Shown piece after piece: positions 43,344 through 51,959 of a stretch of 64,000 nucleotides of DNA. Both the position numbers and the translations under genes were made by a program. The notes beneath the pieces were generated by a model that ran no database searches, was not told the origin of the DNA, and was given only the letters and a program-made list of their open reading frames with translations. Source of the DNA: Methylobacterium terrae (GTDB lineage: Bacteria > Pseudomonadota > Alphaproteobacteria > Rhizobiales > Beijerinckiaceae); the NCBI RefSeq assembly GCF_003173755.1, contig NZ_CP029553.1, positions 335,001 to 399,000 of the forward strand, written 5' to 3'. How positions within the stretch are numbered: the stretch's first letter is position 1; each line of letters begins with the position of its first letter.

Positions 43344-44123
43344 ATGCGCGAGTTCGAGGACCCCGCCCGGTGGGACAAGGTCGCCGAGCATTACGAGGAG
43401 ACCGCCCACCCGTTCACCGCGCGCTTCGCCGAGGCGGCGCTCGCGCGGGTGGCGCTGACTTCCGACAGCCGGATCCTCGACGTCGCGACGGGGACGGGCG
43501 CCCTGGCGCGCGCCGCGGCACGGACGGGCGCGCAGGTGCTGGCGATCGATTTCTCGCCCGGCATGGTCGCCCGCGTCGCGGCCTCGCGGTGCCCGACCAT
43601 CGAGGCGGCGGTGATGGACGGGCAGGCCCTCGCCCTGCCGGATGCCGGCTTCGATGCCGTATTCTCGATCTTCGGGGTGATCATGTTCCCCGATTGGCGC
43701 CGGGGGCTCGCCGAGATGGCCCGGGTCACGAAGCCCGGCGGCCACGGCGTCGTGGCGACGTGGCAGGAGCAGGGTGCGGCCACCTTCCTGCTGCTCCGCC
43801 GGATCCGCGAGACGCTGTTTCCCGACCGCGAGGCGATGCCGATGCCCGAGGGCGCGACGGCCTTGGGCGATCCGGACCGGCTTTCCCGGGAGATGGTCGC
43901 GGCGGGCTACCGCGCCCCGCGGATCACCCGGGCCGTCTTCGACTACGAGCTCGCCGTCGCGAGGCTCGACGCGCCCGACACGGTGTTCGGCCTGTCGCCC
44001 GACTGGACGGGCCTGAGCGACGCGGACCAGGCGGCGGTCGTCGCCGAAGCGCACCGGCTGGCGGCGGGGCGCCCCATCCTGCCGATCGCCTCCACCGCCC
44101 TGATCGCCGTGGCCGAGCGCTGA
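43344..44123 (+). CDS. Class I SAM-dependent methyltransferase
   Basis: A 259-residue cytoplasmic methyltransferase of the UbiE/Methyltransf_11 type. Motif I is ILDVATGTGALARAAA, then VLAIDFSPGMVARVA, MDGQALALPDAGFDAVFSIFGVIMFPDW, and EMARVTKPGGHGVVATW. GAGGAG precedes the ATG by 9 bases. A small methyltransferase divergent from an Rrf2 gene is a common pairing in proteobacteria, linked to detoxification or redox stress. The substrate is unknown. Confidence 0.92.
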   Translation: MREFEDPARWDKVAEHYEETAHPFTARFAEAALARVALTSDSRILDVATGTGALARAAARTGAQVLAIDFSPGMVARVAASRCPTIEAAVMDGQALALPDAGFDAVFSIFGVIMFPDWRRGLAEMARVTKPGGHGVVATWQEQGAATFLLLRRIRETLFPDREAMPMPEGATALGDPDRLSREMVAAGYRAPRITRAVFDYELAVARLDAPDTVFGLSPDWTGLSDADQAAVVAEAHRLAAGRPILPIASTALIAVAER

Positions 44124-44189
44124 GACCGGCGTCGTTTGCGCCCGCTCGACCGGGCGGAGCGCGCGTGCGACCCGGTGCCGGCGGCGGGG

Positions 44190-45077
44190 CTACTCCCGCC
44201 CCGCCTCCCGCAGGTGGCGGATGATGCCCGAGAAGTCGGTGCCCCCCTGCCCCGCCGCCTCGAAGGCGGCGTAGATGGCCTCCGCGTGCGCGCCGAGCGG
44301 CGTCGCGGCGCCGGCGCTCGTCGCGGCCTCCTGCGACAGGCGCAGGTCCTTCAGCATCAGGGCGGCGGCGAAGCCCGGCTTGTAGTCATTGTTGGCCGGC
44401 GAGGCCGGGACGGGACCCGGGACCGGGCAGTAGGTGGTGAGCGACCAGCACTGGCCCGAGGAGGTCGAGGCGACGTCGAACAGGGCCTGGTGCGAGAGGC
44501 CGAGCTTCTCCGCCAGCACGAAGGCCTCGGCGACGCCGATCATCGAGATGCCGAGGATCATGTTGTTGCAGATCTTGGCCGCCTGGCCGGCGCCGGCCTC
44601 GCCGCAATGCACGACCTTGCGGCCCATCCTCGCCAGCACCGGCTCGGCCCGGGCGAAGGCCTCCGGGGAGCCCCCCGCCATGAAGGTCAGGGTCGCGCCC
44701 TTGGCCCCGCCGACGCCGCCGGAGACCGGGGCGTCGAGGCCGGCGAGCCCGCGCTCGCGCGCCTTGTCGTGGGCCGCCCGGGCGCTGGCGACGTCGATGG
44801 TCGAGCAGTCGATCATCAGCGCGCCCTCGGCCACGTGCGGCAGCACCGCGTCGTAGACCGCGAGCACGTGACGCCCCGCCGGCAGCATGGTGACGACGAT
44901 CTCGGCCCCCTCGACCGCGTCCTCGGCGCTCCCCCCCACGGCGATTCCCGCCGCGCGGGCGGCGTCCAGCGCCTCCGGCATCAGGTCGAAGCCCGTCACC
45001 GCGTGACCGGCCGCGACGAGGTTGGCGGCCATCGGGCCGCCCATGTTGCCGAGGCCCAGGAAGGCGATCTGCGTCAT
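44190..45077 (-). CDS. mmsB: 3-hydroxyisobutyrate dehydrogenase
   Basis: A 295-residue NAD-dependent enzyme oxidising 3-hydroxyisobutyrate to methylmalonate semialdehyde in valine degradation. Signatures are IAFLGLGNMGGPMAANLVAAGH (Rossmann fold and family motif), LDAPVSGGVGGAKGATLTFMAGG, catalytic Lys in GAGQAAKICNNMILG, and NNDYKPGFAAALMLKDLRLSQEA. It is the last gene of the mmsA - acyl-CoA dehydrogenase - mmsB set, with 61 bases separating it from the dehydrogenase. Confidence 0.95.
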   Translation of the reverse strand: MTQIAFLGLGNMGGPMAANLVAAGHAVTGFDLMPEALDAARAAGIAVGGSAEDAVEGAEIVVTMLPAGRHVLAVYDAVLPHVAEGALMIDCSTIDVASARAAHDKARERGLAGLDAPVSGGVGGAKGATLTFMAGGSPEAFARAEPVLARMGRKVVHCGEAGAGQAAKICNNMILGISMIGVAEAFVLAEKLGLSHQALFDVASTSSGQCWSLTTYCPVPGPVPASPANNDYKPGFAAALMLKDLRLSQEAATSAGAATPLGAHAEAIYAAFEAAGQGGTDFSGIIRHLREAGRE

Positions 45078-45138
45078 GGCTCAGCGTTTCCTCTGTTGAT
45101 CTCTGCTTTTGCGACGCGGGGCTGCCGACGGCACGGTC

Positions 45139-46281
45139 TCAGCCCGCGACGAGGCCGCGGGCCACGATCACCCGCATGATCTCGTTGGTGCCCTCCAGGA
45201 TCTGGTGCACCCGCAGGTCGCGGACGATCTTCTCCACGCCGTATTCCGACAGGTAGCCGTAGCCGCCGTGGAGCTGGAGCGCCTCGTTGGCGACCCGGAA
45301 GCCGGTATCGGTCGCGAAGCGCTTGGCCATCGCCGAGCGCTGGGTGGCGTCGGGATCCTTCCGGTCGAGGGCGGCCGCGGCGCCGTAGAGGAGCGCGCGG
45401 GCGGCCTCGAGCTCGGTCGCCATGTCGGCGAGGCGGAACTGCAGCGCCTGGAACGCGTCGAGGCGCTTCCCGAAGGCCTTGCGCTCGGCCATGTAGGCGA
45501 GGCTCTTGTCGAGCGCCGCTTGCGCCCCGCCGAGGGAGCAGGCGCCGATGTTGAGCCGGCCGCCGTCGAGCCCCGCCATGGCGATGCGAAAGCCGATCCC
45601 CTCCTCGCCGAGGCGGTTCTCCACCGGCACCCGGCACTCCTCGAAGATCACGGCGCGGGTCGGCTGGGCGTTCCAGCCCATCTTGCGCTCGTTCGGGCCG
45701 AAGGACAGGCCCGGCGCGTCGGACGGCACCACCAGGGTCGAGATGCCCTTCGGCCCCGCCTCGCCGGTGCGCACCATCGTCACGTAGAGGTCGGCCGCGC
45801 CGGCGCCCGAGATGAACTGCTTGGCGCCGTCGAGGACGTAATGGTCGCCCTCCCGCCGGGCGGTGGTGCGGAGCGAAGCCGCATCCGAGCCGGAGCCGGG
45901 CTCGGTCAGGCAGTAGGCGGCGACCTGATCCATCCGGCACAGGCCCGGCAGGAAGCGCTCGCGCTGGGCCGCCGATCCGAACCTGTCGATCATCCACGCG
46001 GCCATGTTGTGGATCGACAGGAACGCCGCCACCGTCGGGCAGCCGAGGCTCAGGGCCTCGAAGATCAGGGCGGCGTCGAGCCGGGTCAGGCCGGAGCCGC
46101 CATGCTCCTCGGAAATGTAGATGCCGCCCATGCCGAGGGAGGCCGCCTCCCGCAGCACGTCGAGGGGGAAATGCTTGCGCTCGTCCCAGTCGAGGGCGTG
46201 CGGCGCGATCCGCTCGGCCGCGAAGCTGCGCGCCATGTCGCGAATGGCGACCTGGTCCTCGGGGAGGGTGAACAGGGTCAT
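45139..46281 (-). CDS. Acyl-CoA dehydrogenase (probable isobutyryl-CoA dehydrogenase)
   Basis: A 380-residue FAD enzyme. Signatures are YCLTEPGSGSDAASLRTTARREGDHYVLDGAKQFISGAG, the catalytic-glutamate region near LQLHGGYGYLSEYGVEKIVRDLRVHQILEGTNEIMRVI, and RKAFGKRLDAFQALQFRLADM. Placement between mmsA and mmsB points to isobutyryl-CoA dehydrogenase of valine catabolism, passing electrons to the ETF system. The ATG at 46281 has GGGAGGA upstream. Confidence 0.92.
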   Translation of the reverse strand: MTLFTLPEDQVAIRDMARSFAAERIAPHALDWDERKHFPLDVLREAASLGMGGIYISEEHGGSGLTRLDAALIFEALSLGCPTVAAFLSIHNMAAWMIDRFGSAAQRERFLPGLCRMDQVAAYCLTEPGSGSDAASLRTTARREGDHYVLDGAKQFISGAGAADLYVTMVRTGEAGPKGISTLVVPSDAPGLSFGPNERKMGWNAQPTRAVIFEECRVPVENRLGEEGIGFRIAMAGLDGGRLNIGACSLGGAQAALDKSLAYMAERKAFGKRLDAFQALQFRLADMATELEAARALLYGAAAALDRKDPDATQRSAMAKRFATDTGFRVANEALQLHGGYGYLSEYGVEKIVRDLRVHQILEGTNEIMRVIVARGLVAG

Positions 46282-46345
46282 GGCGGCGGTTCCTCCCGTT
46301 CTGTTTAGGTTTTTGTCTCTAACCCAGCGCCAAAAAAGGCGCCGC

Positions 46346-46540
46346 CTTCCCCTCTCCCCGCGGGCGGGGAGAGGGCTGCGTCTCCGTTCAGGAGACACAG
46401 CGAGGCGTCAGCCGAGGGTGAGGGGGAGGTGCCGGATGTGACTCCTCCGGAAACGCCCCCTCACCCTCGCCCTTCGGGCTTGCTGCATTCCCTGAACAGG
46501 AATGCAGCCCTCTCCCCGCCCACGGGAGAGGAGAAGGCCC
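46346..46540. repeat. Compound REP element: two inverted copies
   Basis: Copy A (46346-46433) starts with a CCCTCTCCCCGC/GCGGGGAGAGGG stem, then GGGCTGC...TTCAGGAGAC...GCCGAGGGTGAGGGGG. Copy B (46450-46540), read on the minus strand, has the same order of blocks: a CCTCTCCC...GGGAGAGGG stem, GGCTGCATTCC, TTCAGG, GCGAGGGTGAGGGGG. The two face each other across about 16 bases and fill the whole gap between the acyl-CoA dehydrogenase gene and the mmsA stop. It resembles BIME-type intergenic mosaics. Confidence 0.75.
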
Positions 46541-46556
46541 GCGCGTCCCGTCTTGC

Positions 46557-48056
46557 CTACTGCATCACCGGCATCGAGAACTGCGCGCCTTCCTTGACCC
46601 CCGACGGCCAGCGCTGGGTGACCGTCTTGGTCTTGGTGTAGAAGCGCACCGCATCGGGCCCGTGCTGGTTGAGGTCGCCGAAGCCCGAGCGCTTCCAGCC
46701 GCCGAAGGTGTAGTAGGCCAGCGGCACTGGGATCGGCACGTTGATGCCGACCATGCCGACCTGCACCTTCGCGGCGAAGTCGCGGGCCGCGTCGCCGTCG
46801 CGGGTGAAGATCGCGACGCCGTTGCCGTATTCGTGCTCGTTGGGGAGCCGCAGGGCCTCGGCGTAGTCCTTGGCGCGCACCACCGAGAGCACGGGGCCGA
46901 AGATCTCCTCCTTGTAGATCCGCATCTCCGGCGTCACGTGGTCGAACAGGCAGCCGCCCATGTAGAAGCCGTTCTCGTAGCCCTGCATCTTGAAGGCCCG
47001 GCCGTCGACCGCGAGCTTGGCGCCCTCGTTCACGCCGATCTCGACGTAGTTGCGCACCCGCTCCAACGCCGCCTTGGTGACGAGCGGGCCATAATCGGCG
47101 CTCGGGTCGGTGGACGGGCCGATCTTCAGGCTCTCGACCCGCGGGATCAGCTTGCTCATCAGCGCGTCGGCGGTCTTCTCGCCGACCGGCACCGCCACCG
47201 ACACCGCCATGCAGCGCTCGCCGGCCGAGCCGAAGCCGGCGCCCATCAGGGCGTCGACGGCCTGGTCCATGTCGGCGTCCGGCATGATGATCATGTGGTT
47301 CTTGGCGCCGCCGAAGCACTGGGCGCGCTTTCCCGTGGCGGTGGCCCGGGCATAGACGTACTGGGCGATGTCGGAGGAGCCGACGAAGCCGACCGCCTGG
47401 ATGATGTCGTCGTCGAGGATCGCGTCGACCGCCTCCTTGTCGCCGTTGACGACGTTGAGGATGCCGGCCGGGAGCCCGGCCTCGATCATGAGTTCGGCAA
47501 GCCGCATCGGCACGCCCGGATCGCGCTCCGAGGGCTTGAGGATGAAGGCGTTGCCGCAGGCGATGGCGGGCGCGAACTTCCACATCGGGATCATGGCGGG
47601 GAAGTTGAACGGCGTGATGCCGGCGACCACGCCCAGCGGCTGGCGCATCGAGTAGATGTCGATGCCGGGGCCGGCGCCTTCCGTGTACTCGCCCTTCTGC
47701 AGGTGCGGGATGCCGCAGGCGAACTCCACCACCTCGACGCCGCGCTGGATGTCGCCCTTGGCGTCGGGGATGGTCTTGCCGTGCTCGCGGGCGAGGAGAT
47801 CGGCGAGGCTGTCCATCTCGCGCGCCACGAGGTCGAGGAAGCGCATCATCACCCGCGCGCGGCGCTGCGGGTTGGTGGCAGCCCAGGTCACCTGCGCCTT
47901 GGCGGCGTTCTCGATCGCGGCGCGCATCTCGGCCCGGCTCGCCAGCGCCAGGCGCCCGATCACCTCGCCGGTCATCGGCTGGTAGATGTCGGAGGTGCGG
48001 CCCGAGCGGCCGGGAACGTGCTCGCCGCCGATGAAGTGCCCGACTTCGCGCGCCAT
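46557..48056 (-). CDS. mmsA: Methylmalonate-semialdehyde dehydrogenase (acylating)
   Basis: A 499-residue CoA-dependent aldehyde dehydrogenase converting methylmalonate semialdehyde to propionyl-CoA and CO2 with NAD. Signatures are GVVAGITPFNFPAMIPMWKFAPAIACGNAFILKPSERDPGVP, the CFGGAKNHMIIMPDADMDQ block, and nucleophile Cys in GSAGERCMAVSVAV. The length is typical. AGGGAGGA precedes the ATG. It is the first gene of the valine operon, divergent from a LysR gene. Confidence 0.96.
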   Translation of the reverse strand: MAREVGHFIGGEHVPGRSGRTSDIYQPMTGEVIGRLALASRAEMRAAIENAAKAQVTWAATNPQRRARVMMRFLDLVAREMDSLADLLAREHGKTIPDAKGDIQRGVEVVEFACGIPHLQKGEYTEGAGPGIDIYSMRQPLGVVAGITPFNFPAMIPMWKFAPAIACGNAFILKPSERDPGVPMRLAELMIEAGLPAGILNVVNGDKEAVDAILDDDIIQAVGFVGSSDIAQYVYARATATGKRAQCFGGAKNHMIIMPDADMDQAVDALMGAGFGSAGERCMAVSVAVPVGEKTADALMSKLIPRVESLKIGPSTDPSADYGPLVTKAALERVRNYVEIGVNEGAKLAVDGRAFKMQGYENGFYMGGCLFDHVTPEMRIYKEEIFGPVLSVVRAKDYAEALRLPNEHEYGNGVAIFTRDGDAARDFAAKVQVGMVGINVPIPVPLAYYTFGGWKRSGFGDLNQHGPDAVRFYTKTKTVTQRWPSGVKEGAQFSMPVMQ

Positions 48057-48152
48057 TGGGGATCCTCCCTGGATCAATCGTGTGTTGGGGGGCACCTTGC
48101 CCTGGCGATCCCCATAGCGGAAGGGGCGTGGGAGCGGAACGGGTGTGCGCGG

Positions 48153-49073
48153 ATGCGGGAACCGGAGGGTGGAAAAGGCGACGTGTGGGACGATTACCGC
48201 TTCGTGCTGGCGGTGCACCGGGCCGGCACGGTCTCGGCGGCGGCGCGCCGGCTCGGGGTCGACCACGCGACGGTGATCCGCCGCATCGACCGCCTCGAGC
48301 GGCGCCTGAGCGAGAAGCTCTTCCACCGGCGCGCCTCGGGCTACACCGCGACGCAAGCGGGCCTCGCGCTCGTGGCGACGGCGGATGCCGTCGAATCGGC
48401 GATCATCCACGGCGAGGCGGCGGTCGGCCGGGCGGCGTCGCAGCTGGTGGGCACGGTGCGGATCGGCGCGCCGGACGGCTTCGGCAGCACCTTCCTGGCC
48501 CCCCGCCTCGCCGGCCTCGTCGAGCGCCACCCCGAGCTCGACATCGAGCTCGTGGCGACGGCCCGGCTGTTCAGCCTGTCGAAGCGCGAGGCCGACATCG
48601 CCATCGGGCTGAGCCTGCCGCCGGAGGGGCGGATCGTCGGGCGCAAGCTCACCGACTACGCGCTCCGGCTCTACGCCGCCCCGGCCTACCTCGCGCAGCA
48701 CCCGCCGATCCGGACGAAGGCCGACCTCGAGGGCCACCGCTTCGTCGGCTACATCGACGAGCTGCTCTACTCGCCGGAGCTCGACTACCTGCAGCAGGTC
48801 GCGCCGGGGGTGAGCGCCCGCTTACGGAGCGCCAACCTCAACGCCCAGCTCCAGGCGACGGTGGCGGGCCTCGGCCTCGCGGTGCTGCCCTGCTTCATGG
48901 CGGCCGGGCGGAGCGACCTGACCTGCGTGCTGCCGGACGAAATCACGCTCACCCGCGGCTTCTGGCTGATGATGCACGCCGACAGCCGCGACCTCGCCCG
49001 GATCCGGGCAGTGGCGGAGCACATCTACGCGGTGGTCGAGGCGGAGCGGGCGCTGTTCGGGCCGGTGGGATGA
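48153..49073 (+). CDS. LysR-family transcriptional regulator
   Basis: A 306-residue LysR regulator. The N-terminal helix-turn-helix is WDDYRFVLAVHRAGTVSAAARRLGVDHATVIRRIDRLERRLSEKLFHRR. The effector domain has VRIGAPDGFGSTFLAPRLAGLVERHPELDIELVA and LGLAVLPCFMA. It is divergent from mmsA and probably controls the valine operon. A GTG at 48183 is an alternative start. The first 10 residues are not conserved in the family. Confidence 0.93.
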   Translation: MREPEGGKGDVWDDYRFVLAVHRAGTVSAAARRLGVDHATVIRRIDRLERRLSEKLFHRRASGYTATQAGLALVATADAVESAIIHGEAAVGRAASQLVGTVRIGAPDGFGSTFLAPRLAGLVERHPELDIELVATARLFSLSKREADIAIGLSLPPEGRIVGRKLTDYALRLYAAPAYLAQHPPIRTKADLEGHRFVGYIDELLYSPELDYLQQVAPGVSARLRSANLNAQLQATVAGLGLAVLPCFMAAGRSDLTCVLPDEITLTRGFWLMMHADSRDLARIRAVAEHIYAVVEAERALFGPVG

Positions 49074-49152
49074 GGGGCGGGACCTCAACCCGGACGACTC
49101 GACTGCGCACCGAGCCGGCAGGGTCAGCCCCATCGTCACGGTGCCGCCGCGC

Positions 49153-49854
49153 TCACACCGCAGCCGATGATGCGCCAACATCCACGGCCGTCATGCAGAA
49201 GGACAATCGATGGTGGCCGACGATGACGGGACGATCCTCGTTCAGGCCGTGAAGGGTGCTCGCGGAGACATGCTGCGTCACGCAAGCCTGGACACGAGCC
49301 GGATCGTAGCCCGAGACCAGCACGACCCAGTCGGCCGTGCGGTCGCCGCCGCGGATTTCCTGCTCGCGCGTCGGGGCGCGCGCGCGCGGCGTATCCGTCA
49401 CCAGGAGATGCGCGCCGGTCAGGCCAGGCTCGGAGGCGAGATTCGCGAGCCTGCCGACGATCCGGTCGCGCAAGGCCGACCTGTCCCCGTCCCCGGGCGA
49501 CAGCCGGACCGTGGCGAGGGAGAGCGCCACGCCGCCGCCGAAGCTCGCCTCGACGCGGCATTGGCTGCGCACCATTCCCAAGTGGTGGGGCATCATCGTC
49601 GTGGACCAGGGCGTCGGCGCGTTGAGCCGGTCCAGATACCCTTGCGAGGTGAGCGTCTCGTAAGCCTCGAGCTCGTAGAGCACGAAAAACCCGCCGTCCT
49701 CCAGCGTGCTCGCCCAGCGCGACCCGCGCAGGAAACCGGGGATGCTCAGCCGTTCCGGGAAATGCTCGTGAGAATGCCAGTCACCGAACTCCGCCCGCAT
49801 CTCCGGTTCGATGCTCCACCACATGGCGACCGCGGCGCGGCCCAGTAAAGACAT
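49153..49854 (-). CDS. Conserved hypothetical protein, DUF4286-like
   Basis: A 233-residue soluble protein with two similar halves. Each carries the dimeric alpha-beta barrel pattern seen in EthD/DUF4286 proteins (MWWSIEPEMRAEFGDWHSHEHFPERLSIPGFLRGSRWAS... and ALRDRIVGRLANLASEPGLTGAHLLVTD). HSHEHFPERLSIPGFLRG is the recognisable motif. Such proteins have been linked to oxidative degradation pathways but are generally uncharacterised. It is convergent with the LysR gene and follows the TRAP gene on the same strand, so it may be co-transcribed with it. Confidence 0.75.
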   Translation of the reverse strand: MSLLGRAAVAMWWSIEPEMRAEFGDWHSHEHFPERLSIPGFLRGSRWASTLEDGGFFVLYELEAYETLTSQGYLDRLNAPTPWSTTMMPHHLGMVRSQCRVEASFGGGVALSLATVRLSPGDGDRSALRDRIVGRLANLASEPGLTGAHLLVTDTPRARAPTREQEIRGGDRTADWVVLVSGYDPARVQACVTQHVSASTLHGLNEDRPVIVGHHRLSFCMTAVDVGASSAAV

Positions 49855-49949
49855 GCTGGCCTCTCAGACTCGCGTGGTATCGGGCGGCAGCTCTGCAGGA
49901 ATGCACCGGACCGCCCGTCCCCCCATGACGGCACCGGTCCCGCGCGGCC

Positions 49950-50972
49950 TCAGCCGAAGGACGCCCCGGCGGCCTCTTCCAGGATCTGGAACGCCTGGTC
50001 GCCGAACTTGCGGCGAACGTCCGTGTAGTAGCCGGCAGATCTCAGCTTGGCGCGAAACGAGTCGGCATCGACGTCGTTGAACGCGATCCCGCTCCTGACC
50101 ATCGTGTCGCGATAGCTCTGCTCGAGCCCGGCGAGATCGTTGCGCTGCGCCCGCCCCGCCTCGTTCAGCCGGCTTTCGACGATCTCCTGAAGCGCCTCCG
50201 GGATACCCTTCCAGACGCGGCCGTTGAACAGGACCCAGTTGCCCTGCCAGATGTGATTGCTCAGGGAGCAGAATTTCTGAACTTCATGGAAGCGCGACGT
50301 CACGATCAGGCTGAGCGGGTTTTCCTGCGCATCGACGATCCGGGTCTGCAACGCGGGATAGACGTCGGTGAACTGCACGCTGGTCGGCGCCGCGTCCAGC
50401 GCCTTGAACAGGCTCGTATAGGCGGCGGCGCTCGGAACGCGGATCTTCAGCCCGCTCAGGTCCGCGACCGTCCGGATCGGCTTCACCGACGTGGTGATCT
50501 CCCGGAAGCCGAGGTCCCAGGACGTGCGAGCGGCGTACAGGTTGCTCTTCGCGAATGCGTCCCGGATGTGGGCGCCGAGCTTGCCATCCATGGCCGGCCA
50601 GACCTTCGAGGCATCGCTGAAGGCGAACCCGGTTCCGTCCAGGGCCGCCGCGGGCACGACCGTCGACACGACGAGGCCGCCGATGACGTAACCTTCGACG
50701 GCTCCGGACCGCAGCTGGCTGAGGGTGTCCGCTTCGCCCCCGAGCTGGCCGTTCGGAAAGATCCGCAGCTCGACCCGGCCGTCCGTGTCCTTCGCGATCC
50801 TGTCGGCGGCCTCCAGGAGACGGGTGTTCGTCGGATGTGCCGCGGCCAGCGGGTGCGCGATCTTGAGGCTGAACTCGGCGGCGGCGGCACGACGGACGAA
50901 CGGTGCGGCGACGAACGGCACGGCTGCGATCGCGGGCAGCGCAGTCCTGCGGTGAATGAGGCCCATCCCCAT
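49950..50972 (-). CDS. TRAP transporter substrate-binding protein (DctP family)
   Basis: A 340-residue periplasmic binding protein. The signal region (HRRTALPAIAAVPFVAAPFVRRAAAAEF) contains paired arginines and may be Tat-dependent. The DctP family is shown by FSLKIAHPLAAAHPTNTRLLEAADRIAKDTDGRVELRIFPNGQLGGEADTLSQLRSGAVEGYV, the ligand-binding arginine in LKIRVPS, and DVYPALQTRIVDAQENPL. These capture carboxylates for the DctQM permease. No permease gene lies nearby in the window, so the protein either uses a distant DctQM or has another role. The ATG at 50972 has GGGGAGGG upstream. Confidence 0.92.
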   Translation of the reverse strand: MGMGLIHRRTALPAIAAVPFVAAPFVRRAAAAEFSLKIAHPLAAAHPTNTRLLEAADRIAKDTDGRVELRIFPNGQLGGEADTLSQLRSGAVEGYVIGGLVVSTVVPAAALDGTGFAFSDASKVWPAMDGKLGAHIRDAFAKSNLYAARTSWDLGFREITTSVKPIRTVADLSGLKIRVPSAAAYTSLFKALDAAPTSVQFTDVYPALQTRIVDAQENPLSLIVTSRFHEVQKFCSLSNHIWQGNWVLFNGRVWKGIPEALQEIVESRLNEAGRAQRNDLAGLEQSYRDTMVRSGIAFNDVDADSFRAKLRSAGYYTDVRRKFGDQAFQILEEAAGASFG

Positions 50973-51067
50973 CGTGGTCGCCCTCCCCTGTCGAGCTGTC
51001 GCTATTCGCGCCCTGAACTCCCGCATCGTGCCGGCCACGAATCGACCAGGCAACATTTTTTGACTAT

Positions 51068-51084
51068 CTTTCAAATTTTGAAAG
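51068..51084. promoter_or_regulatory. 17-bp palindromic operator CTTTCAAATTTTGAAAG
   Basis: A perfect 8-1-8 inverted repeat in the gap between the divergent TRAP and IclR genes, 25 bases before the IclR ATG. A TTGACT -35-like box at 51060-51065 precedes it. It is the expected form for IclR autoregulation and control of the divergent gene, and stands out as AT-rich in this GC-rich window. Confidence 0.7.
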
Positions 51085-51109
51085 CAAGAGCAGATCGCGA
51101 GAGGTCGGC

Positions 51110-51913
51110 ATGAGCGGTTCGATGGAGAAGGCGCTGGCTATTCTGGAGTATCTGGCATCCCGCCCGCACGGAGCACCGCTCGTGGCGATCGCGACCGATC
51201 TCAATCAGATCCGCAGCGGCTGCCATCGCACCCTGAACGAGCTGGTGAAGTCCGGTTACGTCCGGCCGCTTCGGCGCGGGGAATACGCCCTCACCACGAA
51301 ACTCTCCTCGATGGGCATGAGCTTCCTGAGCAAGTCCGGCATCATCGACATCGCGCAGCCGGTCATGAACAGGTTGGCCCGGGAGACGGACGAACTCGTT
51401 CGTCTCGCCATCCTCGACGGAAACCGGCTGACCCTGGTCGCGAAGGCGGTGGGGTCGAAGGTCGGTCTGCTCTACGATCCCGACATGGGCATCGACCTGA
51501 CGCTCTCATGCAGCGCGGCGGGCCATGCCTGGCTTGCAACCCTGAGCGACCAGCAGGCGACCGAAATCGTGGTCCGTCAGGGCCTCGGCGATCCGGCGAG
51601 CTACGGGCCGAACGCGCCGGTCACCGTCGAGGCTCTCCTCCCGATGCTGCAGGCGCACCGGAAGCGGGGCTTCAGCATGATCCAGGACATGTATGCGTCC
51701 GGCATGAGCTCGGTGGCCGCGGTGGTGAGGCGCAAGGGCGAGCCGGCGGCGGGCGCCCTCGTCATCGCCGGTCCGTCCTCCCGCTTCACCGAGGAACGCA
51801 TGCTCCGTCTCGGACCGAGCCTGGTGAAGATGGCGAACGAACTCGCGCTGATCGGAAGTGCGTCACCGCTTCTCAAGACGGACGGCCGCGGCACCTGGGG
51901 CAACATGGCGTGA
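51110..51913 (+). CDS. IclR-family transcriptional regulator
   Basis: A 267-residue IclR protein. The winged helix is MEKALAILEYLASRPHGAPLVAIATDLNQIRSGCHRTLNELVKSGYV. The effector domain is LTLVAKAVGSKVGLLYDPDMGIDLTLSCSAAGHAWLATLSDQQATE and FSMIQDMYASGMSSVAAVVRRKGEPAAGALVIAG. It is divergent from the TRAP binding-protein gene. The effector is likely the carboxylate carried by that transporter. The DNA-binding helix LNQIRSGCHRTLNEL differs from that of the other IclR in the window, consistent with a different operator. Confidence 0.93.
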   Translation: MSGSMEKALAILEYLASRPHGAPLVAIATDLNQIRSGCHRTLNELVKSGYVRPLRRGEYALTTKLSSMGMSFLSKSGIIDIAQPVMNRLARETDELVRLAILDGNRLTLVAKAVGSKVGLLYDPDMGIDLTLSCSAAGHAWLATLSDQQATEIVVRQGLGDPASYGPNAPVTVEALLPMLQAHRKRGFSMIQDMYASGMSSVAAVVRRKGEPAAGALVIAGPSSRFTEERMLRLGPSLVKMANELALIGSASPLLKTDGRGTWGNMA

Positions 51914-51959
51914 CGCCGTCCGACAAGCCGGTTCCGGACGGCCTTCCGGGCCGCGCGCG

